Positions 48,463-58,839 are shown, numbered from the stretch's first letter. The stretch: DNA of 64,000 nucleotides from Bog-473 sp963755495 (GCA_963755495.1 CAVWJS010000011.1:218970-282969); one strand, 5' to 3'. The notes: generated by a model not told the origin, from the letters alone. Translations and numbers: made by a program.

Positions 48463-48896
48463 CGGTCAGGCTCGGCCAGGTGCGTGCTCGCCTCGGTGAA
48501 CCCGAGTCCGGGATGGTCACCGCCTTTGTCGTCATCTTCACCGTTGCCCTCATCGTCATGGCCGGCCTCGTCCTCGACGGAGGACTCGCCCTCTCCGCCA
48601 AGGTCCAGGCCATCGACGACGCCCAGGCCGCAGCCCGAGCCGGCGCCCAGGCTCTCAACATCCCCCTCTACCGCTCGACCGGACAGATCACCCTCGACCC
48701 CGACCAGGCCACCGCCGACGCCGAGCAGTACCTCGCCAACGCCGGCAAGACCGGCACCGTCCAGGTCACGGGCGAGCAGGTCACCGTGACCGTCACCATC
48801 AGCCAGCCCACCCAGATCCTCTCCCTGGCCGGGATCGACCACATCACCGTCTCGGGCACCGGCACGGCCACCGCCGAGCAGGGCGGGAACCCGTGA
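48459..48896 (+). CDS. TadG-like / pilus-assembly protein
   Basis: 145 residues, intact. The N-terminus has GEPESGMVTAFVVIFTVALI VMAGLVLDGG, the prepilin-like helix of TadG/Flp-assembly proteins, followed by AKVQAIDDAQAAARAGAQAL. The C-terminal half is a beta-rich domain (VQVTGEQVTVTVTISQPTQI). The ATG at 48459 overlaps the preceding stop, and its own stop overlaps the next GTG. It is shorter than classical TadG, which carries a VWA domain. Confidence 0.78.
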   Translation: MTVRLGQVRARLGEPESGMVTAFVVIFTVALIVMAGLVLDGGLALSAKVQAIDDAQAAARAGAQALNIPLYRSTGQITLDPDQATADAEQYLANAGKTGTVQVTGEQVTVTVTISQPTQILSLAGIDHITVSGTGTATAEQGGNP

Positions 48897-51652
48897 CCCG
48901 CGTCGCCCGGATCGTCAAAGGTCTCGGTGCCCTGGCGCTGCTCGCCGCCCTCGTCGGCGCCATCCCGTGGGCGCTGTGGCACTTCGTCGGCTGGCCCCTC
49001 CCACACCACGTTCCCAGCGCGTCGCAGATCGGCCGAGCCCTCAACCGCCAAGGCATCCCCGCCCAAACCCTCGTCGACGCCCTCGCCGTGGTCGTCTGGA
49101 TCACCTGGGCCATCCTGGTCGTCTCACTCGCAGTCGAAGTGCCCGCCGCACTCTCCGGACGCCACGCCCCCCACCTCCCGGTAGCCGGGGTGTTCCAACC
49201 AGCTCACCGGCCGGCTCGTCGCCGCGGTCATCGTCGCCTGCCTCACCCTCGCCCCCCGCCCGGGCCACACCGCGCCCGGAGGAGCGAGTGCCGGACCGCT
49301 GGTGGGACGCCGGCCGGTGGCCACGCTCGTCCTCACCGACGCCACGCTGACGACCCGTGCCGGCCCGGTCACCGCCGCCGTCGACGACAGCCGCCACTCA
49401 ACCGCCCGCTCCTACTGCCCCCCAGCCCCCAGCGACACCGGACAACTACGTCGTCCAACGAGGCGACACGCTGTGGGGCATCGCGCAGCGCCAGCTTGGT
49501 GACCCGCTGCGCTGGTCGGAGATCTATCAACTCAACGAGGGCAAGCCCCAACCCGGTGGGGTCACGCTCACCGACCCCCACTGGATCGACCCCGGATGGA
49601 CCCTGGTCCTTCCCGCCACTGCCGCACCATCTGCTCCGCCGCGCCGGCCACCGCTCCGAACCCCGCCGCCAGAGCCCACCGCACCGACCGCACCGGCGCC
49701 GAGCGCCGCAAGCCCTCCAGCGACGACGCCGACGACCTCGACCCCCGCTGCGCCGACGCATCCGGCGTCGACGCACCACACCACCGCACCTCAGACGAGC
49801 ACGCCCCCGAACCGGTTCGGCTTCCCTCGGGTTCGGTGGTTGCCGGCTCATTCGCGGCCGGGGTGGTGGCCACGGTCGCCCTCGGACGGCTCCGCCGCCG
49901 TCACGCCTACCGCTACCGGCCGCCGCGTCCGGGTCGAGACCTCACGCCTCCGCCCGCCCGCCCGACGCTCGACCGTCTGACTCACGCCAACCAAGACGGC
50001 ACCGTCGAGGCCGAAGGCAAGAGAGCCGAGGACGCTCCGGCGTTTCCATTTAATGACAACGAGCGCCGCCTGCAACCCGGACGTCTTGAGATCGGCACCC
50101 TTGACGGCCAACCGGTCCCGGTCGAGTTCACCGATCTGTCCGGCATGGCCTTGTCGGGGCCGACGGCGGACCCGGTCGCCCGGGCATTGCTTGCCAATCT
50201 GCTGGTCCGGGCCGGCCCCCGAGCCGCAGAGGTTCTCCTCACCGATGATCTGGCCGGTCGCTTGCTTCCGGGTCTGGCAAGCGAGGGGGACATACGAATG
50301 GTGGCGAGCAGCGACGACGCGGCCCGTGTCGTCGAGGCGGAACGCATCGCCCGTACCCGTCGCTTGGCCGCCGTCGACGCTGCCGACGCCGACCGGTTCC
50401 GGGAGGAGAACCCCGAGAACCCCCTACCCGCCTTGCTCGTCCTTCTCGACGAGCTGCCCGACGACTCGGTAGGGCGGTGGTCGGCGCTCCTCGCTGATGC
50501 CGCACGCCTGGGGATCGCAGTGCTCTTCCTTGCCGACAGCCCCGCAGCCACCGGACGCCTCGTCCTCAACGCGGAGCGGACGGTCACTTCAGCCCAACCG
50601 GCAGCGCTCGCCGAGCGGCTGAGTGGCGTCGAACTGTTCGGCCTCGACGCCGACGAGACCGTCGAGCTGCTCGGCTCGGTCAACGAGGCCAACCATGAAG
50701 GGGACAACGACGACTCTTGGGACATACCGGGCGCGCCCATCACCACCCTGCACCCCGCCGACAGCAACGGGAATGCCGAACAGGCGACCCCGGGCGAGGA
50801 GCCCTGGCCACGAAACCACTCCCGCAGACTCACCTCCGCCCGAGGCTCCGGACAGACCCGACCGGCCACTCGTGGTCGAGGTGCTCGGCCCAATGCGGAT
50901 CACCGCCTTCGGCCAGCCGGTCAGCACCGGTCTGCGAGCCCGGGCCCAGACCCTGCTCGCCTGGGCGCTGCTGCGCCCCGAGGGCGCCACCATCGACGAG
51001 ATCGTCGACGCGCTGTGGCCCGACACCCCGCCAGACCGGGTGCTCAAGCAGTTCTGGCACCCCCTCGGCGACCTGCGCACCTACTTCCGCGGTCCCAACA
51101 AGGAGGCCCTCGAAGTCTTGGAGAAGGTCGGCGAGCACTACCGACCGAGCCCGACCGAGATCGCCTGCGACCTGTGGGACTTCCAATCCGCACTCGGCGA
51201 CGCCGCCCGCGCCGGCGACCGACCAACAGGCCCGCGCCGCGCTGCGCCGAGCGATCGACGCCTACCAGGGCGACCTGCTGGCCGGCAGCGCGGAGCGGTG
51301 GGTTGAGCCGGTCCGCCAAGACCTCCACCGCCGCGCCGTCGATGCGCACCTCCGCCTCGCCGAACTCGAGGACCACGCCGGCCACCCCGACGCCGCCGTC
51401 GCCGTCTTGGAGCGGATCATCGACATGGACCGCTACGCCGAGGAGCCCTACCGCCGGCTCATGGCCCTCCATGCCGCCCACGGCCGGCACGACGCGGTCA
51501 CCGCCACGTGGCGGCTCCTCCAGCGCCGCCTCGCCGACTTGGACGTGGACGTCGACGAGGCGACCGCCCGCCTGTACCGCACCCTGGTCGCCCCCGACCC
51601 CGACGTGCCGACGAGCACTCGGCCGATCCGTCTCACGTCCTCAGGATCGTGA
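48893..51652 (+). CDS. Membrane LysM protein with C-terminal BTAD-like domain, frameshifted
   Basis: About 918 residues after repair of about five indels (near 49195, 49400, 49840, 50830 and 51225). Layout: two membrane segments (ALALLAALVGAIPWALWHFV; VVVWITWAILVVSLAVEV); a LysM domain (NYVVQRGDTLWGIAQRQLGD, then WSEIYQLNEG); a Pro/Thr-rich linker; another membrane segment; a domain of about 300 residues; a wHTH-like region (VEVLGPMRITAFGQPVSTGL, EIVDALWPDTPPDRV); and a bacterial transcriptional activator TPR domain (AALRRAIDAYQGDLLAGSAE, ARLYRTLVAPDPD). It combines wall binding with a SARP-like output module. Confidence 0.75.
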
Positions 51653-52201
51653 AGACGCTGGCCGATCTCGGCACTCCCGCCCGGATCGCGGCCACCTGCG
51701 CCCTCGGCGCCGTCATCGAGGCGGCCATGGCCTGGCGCTTCGGGTGGTCGGCCGAGCTTCCCGCCTATCTCGCCTTCGGGGCGGTGGCCGCCACGGTCAC
51801 CGTGACCGACCTGGCCGCCCGGCGCATCCCCAACCGGGTCGTCGGTCCCGCCTACGTCGTCGGCCCGGCGCTCTTGGCGGCGGCCTCGGCCGGGACCGGA
51901 TCGTGGTGGCCCCTCGCCCGCGCCGCATGCGGTGCAGTGGCTGCTCGCCGGCTTCTACCTCGCCCTCGGTCTGGCCTTCCCCGCCGGCATGGGTCTCGGC
52001 GACGTGAAATGGGCCGGCGTGATCGGTCTCTACCTCGGCTACTTGGGCTGGAGCACCCTGCCGACGGCCACGCTCGTCGCCTTTGCTGCCGCCGCAGTGT
52101 TCGTGGTCGGCGCACGCGCCGCGGGGCGAGGCCAGCTCGTCCTTCCCATGGCGCCGTTCATGACCGCCGGTGCGCTCGTCGCGGTGCTCGCCACGCGGTA
52201 G
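51649..52201 (+). CDS. Prepilin peptidase (A24/TadV-CpaA type), one frameshift
   Basis: About 184 residues and five to six membrane segments. The aspartyl active-site motifs are visible: TVTDLAARRIPNRVV (first Asp) and, after an indel near 51925, GMGLGDVKWAG (GxGD with the second Asp). It cleaves the leader of Flp/TadE-type prepilins. The GTG at 51649 overlaps the preceding stop, making it the last gene of the Tad operon. The convergent AbiE genes lie 31 bases beyond. Confidence 0.88.
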
Positions 52202-52232
52202 GCCGGGGTCCGTTCGGACGGATCGGAGCGGA

Positions 52233-53117
52233 TCAGGTGGAGTCGGGGAGCGCAGCGATGAATTCGGCGATGGCCCCGACGGCGCGGCGTTCGAGTTGCG
52301 GCTCGTCGCGAACGTCTGTTGCCACAAAGCGGGCATAGCTGCGGGCGCCGATCCGGTCGGTGGCGGCAAAGGCGTCTCTGATCGAATCGAGCGCGGCGGC
52401 GACTTCTGGTCGGTGATAGGCCGGGCGTTGAGCGAACGCCGCCGCCGCGGCGGTGGGACCGCCCGGCCAGCTTTCGACCAGCCAGACGATGTCGTAGGCG
52501 TCTTTTGGTTTGTCACGTCCGCGCAGAGCGTCGATCTTTGCCATCAAGAACGCCAGCGGGCCCGTGACCCGAAGCTCCATATCGATGGTCCCCTTGTTCT
52601 GGGGGAGGACGAAGGTTCGACTGACGACCTCGATGTCGGTGGTCAGCAGTTCGCCGGCTTCGAGGGCCAGAGCGGAGAGGCGACCGCCGAAATTGTGTTT
52701 GCCGGTTGGGTTGTCCGAATGGGAGGGACGAAAGACTCGGCCAGCTGGGCGTTGCTCACCGGCCGGGCAGAAGAACTCGACGGTCAACCCGATACCGTCG
52801 TGTCGCAACCAGCGGAATGAGACGTCACCTTCTTGAAAGCCGAGACCCTTGAGGATCGTCTCGATACGTTCATAGGCCTCGGTGTCGCCCTCGACGAGGG
52901 CCACGCTCAGACAAAGATCGATGTCAGCCGTCCCGACGTGCGGCTCGATTCCTGGGTCGAGTACCGGAACGAGCAGACCGGGGACGAGGCCGCCGATGAG
53001 CACAATGTGGGCAGCCATGAACCCGAGGGAGCGGACGATGTCAGCTGCTTCGGCGGCCAACTGATCGGCGAGGTCCGGGTCGTAGCCGGCGACGTGTTGT
53101 CCGTCAGGTTCGTTCAA
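52233..53117 (-). CDS. AbiEii-like nucleotidyltransferase (type IV toxin)
   Basis: 294 residues. The nucleotidyltransferase motif is IVLIGG at 38-43 with GTADIDL at 62-68 (DxD at 65/67), followed by LRGRDKPKDAYDIVWLVES, typical of AbiEii/AbiGii toxins. These enzymes modify tRNA or similar targets with nucleotides and are restrained by the AbiEi partner. The gene overlaps the upstream antitoxin gene by 14 bases. It sits between the Tad and transfer modules, where it could stabilise the element or block phages. Confidence 0.85.
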   Translation of the reverse strand: MNEPDGQHVAGYDPDLADQLAAEAADIVRSLGFMAAHIVLIGGLVPGLLVPVLDPGIEPHVGTADIDLCLSVALVEGDTEAYERIETILKGLGFQEGDVSFRWLRHDGIGLTVEFFCPAGEQRPAGRVFRPSHSDNPTGKHNFGGRLSALALEAGELLTTDIEVVSRTFVLPQNKGTIDMELRVTGPLAFLMAKIDALRGRDKPKDAYDIVWLVESWPGGPTAAAAAFAQRPAYHRPEVAAALDSIRDAFAATDRIGARSYARFVATDVRDEPQLERRAVGAIAEFIAALPDST

Positions 53118-54165
53118 GTGTCTGCTCCCTAAATATCTGGGCGGCGTCCCGGTTTCGTCCGCCTTGGCGGAGCAGGTCTAGCCAGACTCGGACGGCGGGC
53201 GCGACTCGGATGTCGTCGATGGGTGCCGCCGCGAACGTCCCGACCTCTCCGACGTCATTCCACAGCTCCACGTTCATGCCTCGTCCGGCATCGTCGGCCT
53301 CCAAGTGTTCGAGGCCCAACCGTGCGAGCGCCTCGGTGGGTTTAAGGCCACTGACTCGGATGTGGGTGACGATGATCCGGTTGAGGACGGGCACGCCGAG
53401 CAGGTTGCTTCCCGCCGCGCCAGTCACTGCGTAGGTCACCCCCACCTCGGATGCTTTCTCCGCGAAGCGTCGGGCGATTTCCTGGTCAGTTCGCGCGTAG
53501 AGGTAGGTAGCGGCACCCTGTGGTCGTCGACGGGCGCCGTCCACCGTGGCGAGCCAATCCAAAGCGGCGCCGCGGTCGTCGATCACTCGTCGTTGCTTGG
53601 GGCCCTTGCCGACCGCGTGGACCAGACGGTTCTGCTCCATGGTCCGGAACACGTTGTGCGCCTGGCCGACCGAGATCCGGGCCTGCTCGGCGAGCCGGTT
53701 GACGGTCCACTCGTCGTCCGTGCCATCGAGCAAGACCTGTACGGCCCGGATGCCGGTTGGACCGAGTCGGGAATCGTCCTCGCCGGCCGTTTCGTTGGTG
53801 ACCCGTCGGCCGCCGCCACGGTCAATATGGATGAGCGTTCCGGGCCAGGACAGATGCAAGGCCCCCCGTCCGTCGCACCACGACAGGCCGGCGACCTCGA
53901 GTGCGTCTCGCTCCTTGTAGGGGATGGAACGGGCAGCAACGAGGCCTACCGCACCGCCGGGGATGGTGCTCGCGAGATGGTGCGCGGCGAGGGTCGGGTC
54001 CGAGCCCACCGGTAGACGCGGCAGTATCGTGAGGGGACGGTGCTGGTCCCCAACCTCCACCCGGTCTTCGGTCCCTTCGGTGACAGTGAGCTCAGGGACG
54101 CTGGCGAACACACCTCGGTAACGGTCCAGCTCGGACGGCTCCAACCGCAATGTAGCTTTCACCAT
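53104..54165 (-). CDS. AbiEi-like antitoxin with winged HTH
   Basis: 353 residues. A region of about 150 residues precedes a winged HTH (RAVQVLLDGTDDEWTVNRLA, EQARISVGQAHNVFRTMEQN), then RRFAEKASEVGVTYAVTGAA, the AbiEi-type domain with VRVWLDLLRQGGRNRDAAQI near the end. AbiEi proteins bind the toxin promoter and neutralise AbiEii. The ATG at 54165 is preferred over upstream in-frame codons because the conserved-looking sequence starts at MVKATLRLEPSEL. A palindrome lies just upstream. No frameshift is present. Confidence 0.83.
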   Translation of the reverse strand: MVKATLRLEPSELDRYRGVFASVPELTVTEGTEDRVEVGDQHRPLTILPRLPVGSDPTLAAHHLASTIPGGAVGLVAARSIPYKERDALEVAGLSWCDGRGALHLSWPGTLIHIDRGGGRRVTNETAGEDDSRLGPTGIRAVQVLLDGTDDEWTVNRLAEQARISVGQAHNVFRTMEQNRLVHAVGKGPKQRRVIDDRGAALDWLATVDGARRRPQGAATYLYARTDQEIARRFAEKASEVGVTYAVTGAAGSNLLGVPVLNRIIVTHIRVSGLKPTEALARLGLEHLEADDAGRGMNVELWNDVGEVGTFAAAPIDDIRVAPAVRVWLDLLRQGGRNRDAAQIFREQTLERT

Positions 54166-54183
54166 ATGGCATCCTTCACTACG

Positions 54184-54205
54184 CACTGAAACATGCTGCT
54201 CAGTG
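54184..54205. promoter_or_regulatory. Palindrome upstream of the AbiEi gene (candidate operator)
   Basis: CACTGA-N10-TCAGTG is a perfect inverted repeat whose near edge is 19 bases from the antitoxin start codon at 54165. Autorepression through such sites is usual for AbiEi proteins. The six-base arms are short, so it remains a candidate. Confidence 0.5.
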
Positions 54206-54248
54206 AAAGATAGCAGGGGGAGCGTCCGCCGTCGACAGCTGTCAGTCC

Positions 54249-55229
54249 TCATGAGGTCGCGGGATCCGTGACTCCTACGAGCAGGTCGGTGCCCCACGTG
54301 GACCCCGGCGTGGTGGGCGTGCTTTCGACTCGAACCTTGGCACCCGTGTGGGGGGCGTCGACCATCTGGCCGGTGCCGACGTAGATGCCGACGTGGGTCA
54401 CATCGCTCGGGCCGCCGCCGAAGAACAGCAGGTCGCCGGGCTCGACAGGGTCACCAGGCCCGAGCTTGGTGGTGGCGTCGTACTGGTCTTGGGCGACTCG
54501 GGGGAGGGTGATGCCGGCCACCTTGTAGGCGGCCTGGACCAAACCGCTGCAGTCGAATCCGACACCGGGCGTCTCGCCGCCCCATATATAAGGAGTACCG
54601 ACTTGGGCGAGGGCCCAGTCGACTGCTATCCCTGGTGCCGTGCCGGCAGCCACCGTCTGGGCTTGGGTCTGTCCGTAGGACTGGGCGAGGCCGAGGACCT
54701 CGGAGACGTAGCTCTGACTGTGGTTGTAGGCGTTGACGGCGGCGGTGAGGTTGGCGCCGTTGGCGGCCCCGTTGGCGCAGAGATCCCGCGCGGCGGCGTA
54801 CACGGCGTCGGTCGGGTCGTACGGGCTGGGCGGGTTCGCTCCGCCCGGTGGCACCGGGGTGTCGTAGGCGGAGAACGTGGCGGGCTCGAACTGCATGGGG
54901 CCTTCGGCGCCGGCCGAGTTCGCCCCGGAGTGGACGCCGGGGAGATTCGAGGTGCCGTTGCCCGATTCGATGGTACCGATGGCGGCCAGCACCGGCCATG
55001 GCAGTCCGGGGCAGGTGGTGGCGGCCTCCTGGTAGAGGATGAGCATGGCCGGCGGGATCTGGGCGGTCGCGGTAGCTGACGGGGTGCTGTCGCCGCCCCC
55101 GAGGAGCGAGGCGATCCCCGCACCCGCCGCGGCGGCGAGCACGGCGACCAGCAGGACGAGCCCGCCAGCCCCTGCGGCCACCTTGGCGCCGAGCCCGGAG
55201 GAAGCCGTGGCGTCGATCCCGATCGTCAC
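54249..55229 (-). CDS. Membrane-anchored lytic transglycosylase / NlpC-P60 hydrolase
   Basis: 326 residues: a membrane segment (LVLLVAVLAAAAGAGIASLL), a lytic-transglycosylase domain (catalytic Glu at 88 in GTIESGNG, then EGPMQFEPATFSAY), and a C-terminal NlpC/P60 domain with DCSGL (Cys 227), THVGIYVG (His 279) and the APHTG loop. This two-enzyme arrangement is typical of conjugative cell-wall hydrolases in Gram-positive elements, which open the wall for the transfer channel. The GTG overlaps the stop of the upstream gene by four bases. Confidence 0.93.
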   Translation of the reverse strand: MTIGIDATASSGLGAKVAAGAGGLVLLVAVLAAAAGAGIASLLGGGDSTPSATATAQIPPAMLILYQEAATTCPGLPWPVLAAIGTIESGNGTSNLPGVHSGANSAGAEGPMQFEPATFSAYDTPVPPGGANPPSPYDPTDAVYAAARDLCANGAANGANLTAAVNAYNHSQSYVSEVLGLAQSYGQTQAQTVAAGTAPGIAVDWALAQVGTPYIWGGETPGVGFDCSGLVQAAYKVAGITLPRVAQDQYDATTKLGPGDPVEPGDLLFFGGGPSDVTHVGIYVGTGQMVDAPHTGAKVRVESTPTTPGSTWGTDLLVGVTDPATS

Positions 55230-56179
55230 CAGCTGCTTATCGAGATGGTGGCGAGTTGGGCGAGGCGGAGTCGCGGCCCGGTGCTGTTGACCGGGAGCCA
55301 GACCGTGCCGTCGGGCGTCGCGCCGGGTAGTCGGGCGGTGGTGGCGACGGGGACCGTCGGGTGGGTAAGGACGCGGCGGGCTTCGGCTTCACGACGGGGA
55401 CCGGCGAAGGAGAAGAGGACCCAGTTGGGGTGGCCGGCGGCGACGGCCAACTTGGCGTAGCCGTCGAGCTTGCTGGCGAGGCGATCGAGGCGTTCGGTGC
55501 CGTTGTCGTACTCGACGAGGAACGCGAGGCTGGTGCGGTTGTCGGACCAGACGCCGTAGCCGTCGGGGCGGACGACCTCGCCCCACTCGCGAGCGCAGCG
55601 CCGCTCGGACCACCACTCCTCGAGGGCGCAGCCGGGCCGGGTGCGAGCGGAGCGGAGCAGGGAGGTGAAGAGGCCGTTGAGGCCGACGAGGTGGGCGAGT
55701 CGTTGGCTGGCGGCGAGGTCGTGGGCGAGGCTGCGCCGCCAGGACAGGTCGGCCAGGTCGGTGCCGTGCTCGGCGGCGACGACAGCGGCGCCGAGCGGCC
55801 CGAGGACCCAGTGGTACGGAGACGGCTTGCCCCAGGCTTGGGGTCGGAAGCGGTCGAGTACGTCGAGGGCGTACAGCTCGGAGAGGCGCATCCGGGCCCG
55901 GCGTTCCCCGGTGAAGCCGAAGTCGGCCACCTGTGCGGTGGTGAGCACCCGATGGTCGTCGAGCAGACGGCAGAGTTGACGGTCCCGTTCGGTCAGCCGA
56001 CCCATCACCGCCAGTAGCCGAGCGTCGAGGTCACGCCAGCCCCGACGACCAGGAGAGGCCGAGACGGCGCCTACCGGCGCTGAATGCCTATTCGACGACG
56101 ACGGAGCGGACCGGCCGTCGGCCGTCAATCGAGCACGCTCCGGCCCTTGGCCGGATTGATCCTGCGGACTCACGACCAC
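55226..56179 (-). CDS. Replication-relaxation family protein
   Basis: 317 residues. It has a winged HTH near the N-terminus (LTERDRQLCRLLDDHRVLTT, AQVADFGFTGERRARMRLSE) and the family core (YHWVLGPLGAAVVAAEHGTD, FLVEYDNGTERLDRLASKLD). Replication-relaxation proteins are encoded on mobilisable and conjugative elements and are thought to bind the origin or aid plasmid processing. The GTG at 56179 overlaps the end of the coupling-ATPase gene by ten bases. No conventional relaxase was recognised in the window. Confidence 0.83.
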   Translation of the reverse strand: MVVSPQDQSGQGPERARLTADGRSAPSSSNRHSAPVGAVSASPGRRGWRDLDARLLAVMGRLTERDRQLCRLLDDHRVLTTAQVADFGFTGERRARMRLSELYALDVLDRFRPQAWGKPSPYHWVLGPLGAAVVAAEHGTDLADLSWRRSLAHDLAASQRLAHLVGLNGLFTSLLRSARTRPGCALEEWWSERRCAREWGEVVRPDGYGVWSDNRTSLAFLVEYDNGTERLDRLASKLDGYAKLAVAAGHPNWVLFSFAGPRREAEARRVLTHPTVPVATTARLPGATPDGTVWLPVNSTGPRLRLAQLATISISSW

Positions 56180-58839
56180 CTACCCCTTGAGTCCGCCGAC
56201 GCGACGGAGCCCTCTGCGTCGCCCTGACGTGGCGGTTCGGCGGCACCCGAGGGCTCCAATCCAGGTCGGATGCCATGACGGAGCCCTCCGTGGACGTCTG
56301 GACGGAGCCCATTGCGGACATCGCGGGGGACGCCATCCACTCGATACTCCAGGGCCGGCGGGGAGGCAGCGGGCAGGTTCCGCCCTTCCAGCGGGGAGCG
56401 CGGACCGCTGCGGCTGGCGGGCCGGGAGTGGACGGCCCGGTTGGCGGCCCGCACCGCGTCGGCGCGACCGGGGATGGCCGGCGGCGCGGGGCGGGTTGCG
56501 AGGGTGAAGGCGGGGGTCTCCTCGCCACCGACGACGAGGCGGGCGGCCGCGGTGTAGGCGCCGAGGTGGGAGAGGTCGTGCTCGGTGAGGTTGGGGGCGA
56601 CGTGGCGTTCGAGGGCGCGGGCGTCCTCGGGGGACATGGTGAACCAGACCTTGGTGCGGGCGTTGGCCGACACGGTCTCGCGCAGCTCTTTGGGGAGCTG
56701 ACCGAGGTGCTGGTGGGCGAGGACCATCGAGAGCCGGTAGCCGCGGGCCTCGGCCAGCATCTCGTCGAAGGAGCGGGGCAGGTGCAAGAAGTTCTGGCAC
56801 TCGTCGACGACCAGGCTGGCGTCGACGCGGGCGGCCTGGCCGAGCCGGGCCCGGTGGGTGGCGGTCTGCCATACCTTCGCGACGACGAAGCTGCCGAGCA
56901 GGCGGGCGGTGTCCTCGCCGAGGATGCCCTTGGGCACCCGGACGAGGCAGACGCCGCCGTCGAGGACCTTGCCCATGTCGAAGCTGGAGTCGGGGCGGCC
57001 GACGACCTGGCGGACGAAGTCGCGCAGTAGGAAGGCGCGCAGCTTGTTCATGAGCGGGCCGATGACCTGGGCCCGGTTGGCCTCGCTCATGGCCTCGTAG
57101 GAGTCCCAGAAACCGCCGAGGCCGACTGTGTCGTCGGCCACGGTGGCGACCATCGGTGCCCGGAAGGTGTCGTCGGCGAGGAGCCGGGGGACGTCGGCCA
57201 GGCTGGTCGAGGCGCCCGTGGCCGCGCTGTGGCGGAGCAGGGTAAGGCAGGCGGCGCGCAGCACGTCGTCGGTTCGTGGTCCCCAGAAGGCAGCGAAGAT
57301 CGAGCGGAAGATCCCGACCAGGTTGTCGACGACCAGATCGGGGTCGGGCCCCGAGAGGACGTTGAGGATTGGGGCGGCGTCAGGGTCCTCGGGGTCGATG
57401 AGCACCGTGCGGGACTCGGCCTCTGCGGGCAGCCGGTCGCACAGGTCGGTGATCAGGTCTCCCTTGGGGTCGATGACCACCACGCCGCGGCCGGCGTCGA
57501 TGTCGCCGAGCACCAGGTTGGTGAGCAGGGTCGACTTGCCGCTGCCCGTAGCCCCCATGACGTGGAGGTGGTAGCGGGCGTCTGGGACGGCGAGTGCGAC
57601 CGGTCGGCGGGCGCCGGCCTGGGCGTCTCCGAGCATCTTCGGGCTCTGCGTGCCGGTCGCTGCGGCCAGCGCCGCCGGGCGGGCGAGGGCGGGTGGCGGG
57701 GCGACGGCCTTGGCTCCGGCCCGGGCCAGGCCGGGCACGGTCTGGTCGGTGGGCAGGTGGGCGAGGGCGGCTAACTCGGCGACGGAGACGAGGTCGCCCC
57801 GACCGAAGCGGCGGCTGGCGAGGACCTGGGCGGGGTGGCGGAGGCGGCGCCGGTCGAGGCGGTTCCGGCCGGCGAAGAGCGAGAAGGCCGAGGCGACGGC
57901 GTGGGCGCGTCCCCGGAGCCGGGCCGGAGCTTGGCTGTCCGTGGCGCTGGTGGCGACGGCGTAGCGGACGCAGATGGCCCAGCACGGTTGGGCGGCCTTC
58001 TCCAAGATGTCGGCCACATCGGCGGACCGTGACGGGTCGGTGTTGGCGGGCTGGGCAGTTGGACCGGGGGTGACGAGATCGACGAGGCGGGCGGCGCGGG
58101 TGGCGGGTCGGCCGGCCCGGCGGGCCGCGGCGGCCTTGTGTAAGTGGGTGAGGCGCCGGCCGGTGAGGGGACGGGCCAGGACCTGCACGCAGGCGGACTC
58201 AGCTTCCCCGATCCCGTCGAGGGCGCCGAGGAGGGGGCGGAGGGGGTCGACCTTGTGCTCGGTGCGCAGCGGATAGTGCTCGGGGAGGGCGAGGCGCAGC
58301 TCGCCGCCGGTCGCCACCCCAACACCAGCGAGCGGCGGGGTGGCGGGGAGGGTCTCGGTGCGGGCGCCCGGCCAGGCGGCCTCGACAGCTCGCTCGACCA
58401 GACTGGGCGGAATCGTGCCGGGCACCCACCAGGCGATGATCAGGCCGGCGTCGCTGGCGGTGAGCTCGAACGCCAGATGCGGCTGGCCGCCGAGCGCTCG
58501 CCGCCAGGCCGGGCGCAGGAGCGCGACCAGGTTGGTCCAGAAGGTGGCCGCACCTTGGGGGTCGACGTCGGGTGGGGCGAGCACCTGCACCAGGCGAGCG
58601 CCGTCAGCCAGCCGGCCAGCCTGGCGGCGCCGGACTACCGCGACGGTCACGGCCACGACAACACATGCGGCGACAACGGCCGGGCCGGCGGTGACGCCGA
58701 GATGGGCGGCCAGCGCGCCGAAGTGGTGGAGCAGCCGGGCCGTTTCGGCTCCGGGGTGGGCGAGGTAGCGGGCGAGTGGCCCCGTCGGGTTTGGAGATGG
58801 CGGCAGGATCGGGGTCGGCTGGGGAGTGGGAACGGTCAC
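56170..58839 (-). CDS. TraG/TraD-like type IV coupling or DUF87 ATPase
   Basis: 889 residues. It has an N-terminal membrane segment (AVVAACVVVAVTVAVVRR), a domain of about 330 residues, then an AAA/FtsK-HerA-like ATPase domain: Walker A GATGSGKST at 429-437, VVVIDPKGDLITDLCDRL, a Walker B-like SLVVDECQNFLHLPRSFDEM and RLSMVLAHQHLGQLPKELRE. It probably brings DNA to the transfer channel. The GTG at 58839 follows AAAGGAGG by about nine bases. The C-terminal tail is disordered. No frameshift is present. Confidence 0.92.
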   Translation of the reverse strand: MTVPTPQPTPILPPSPNPTGPLARYLAHPGAETARLLHHFGALAAHLGVTAGPAVVAACVVVAVTVAVVRRRQAGRLADGARLVQVLAPPDVDPQGAATFWTNLVALLRPAWRRALGGQPHLAFELTASDAGLIIAWWVPGTIPPSLVERAVEAAWPGARTETLPATPPLAGVGVATGGELRLALPEHYPLRTEHKVDPLRPLLGALDGIGEAESACVQVLARPLTGRRLTHLHKAAAARRAGRPATRAARLVDLVTPGPTAQPANTDPSRSADVADILEKAAQPCWAICVRYAVATSATDSQAPARLRGRAHAVASAFSLFAGRNRLDRRRLRHPAQVLASRRFGRGDLVSVAELAALAHLPTDQTVPGLARAGAKAVAPPPALARPAALAAATGTQSPKMLGDAQAGARRPVALAVPDARYHLHVMGATGSGKSTLLTNLVLGDIDAGRGVVVIDPKGDLITDLCDRLPAEAESRTVLIDPEDPDAAPILNVLSGPDPDLVVDNLVGIFRSIFAAFWGPRTDDVLRAACLTLLRHSAATGASTSLADVPRLLADDTFRAPMVATVADDTVGLGGFWDSYEAMSEANRAQVIGPLMNKLRAFLLRDFVRQVVGRPDSSFDMGKVLDGGVCLVRVPKGILGEDTARLLGSFVVAKVWQTATHRARLGQAARVDASLVVDECQNFLHLPRSFDEMLAEARGYRLSMVLAHQHLGQLPKELRETVSANARTKVWFTMSPEDARALERHVAPNLTEHDLSHLGAYTAAARLVVGGEETPAFTLATRPAPPAIPGRADAVRAANRAVHSRPASRSGPRSPLEGRNLPAASPPALEYRVDGVPRDVRNGLRPDVHGGLRHGIRPGLEPSGAAEPPRQGDAEGSVASADSRGRWS

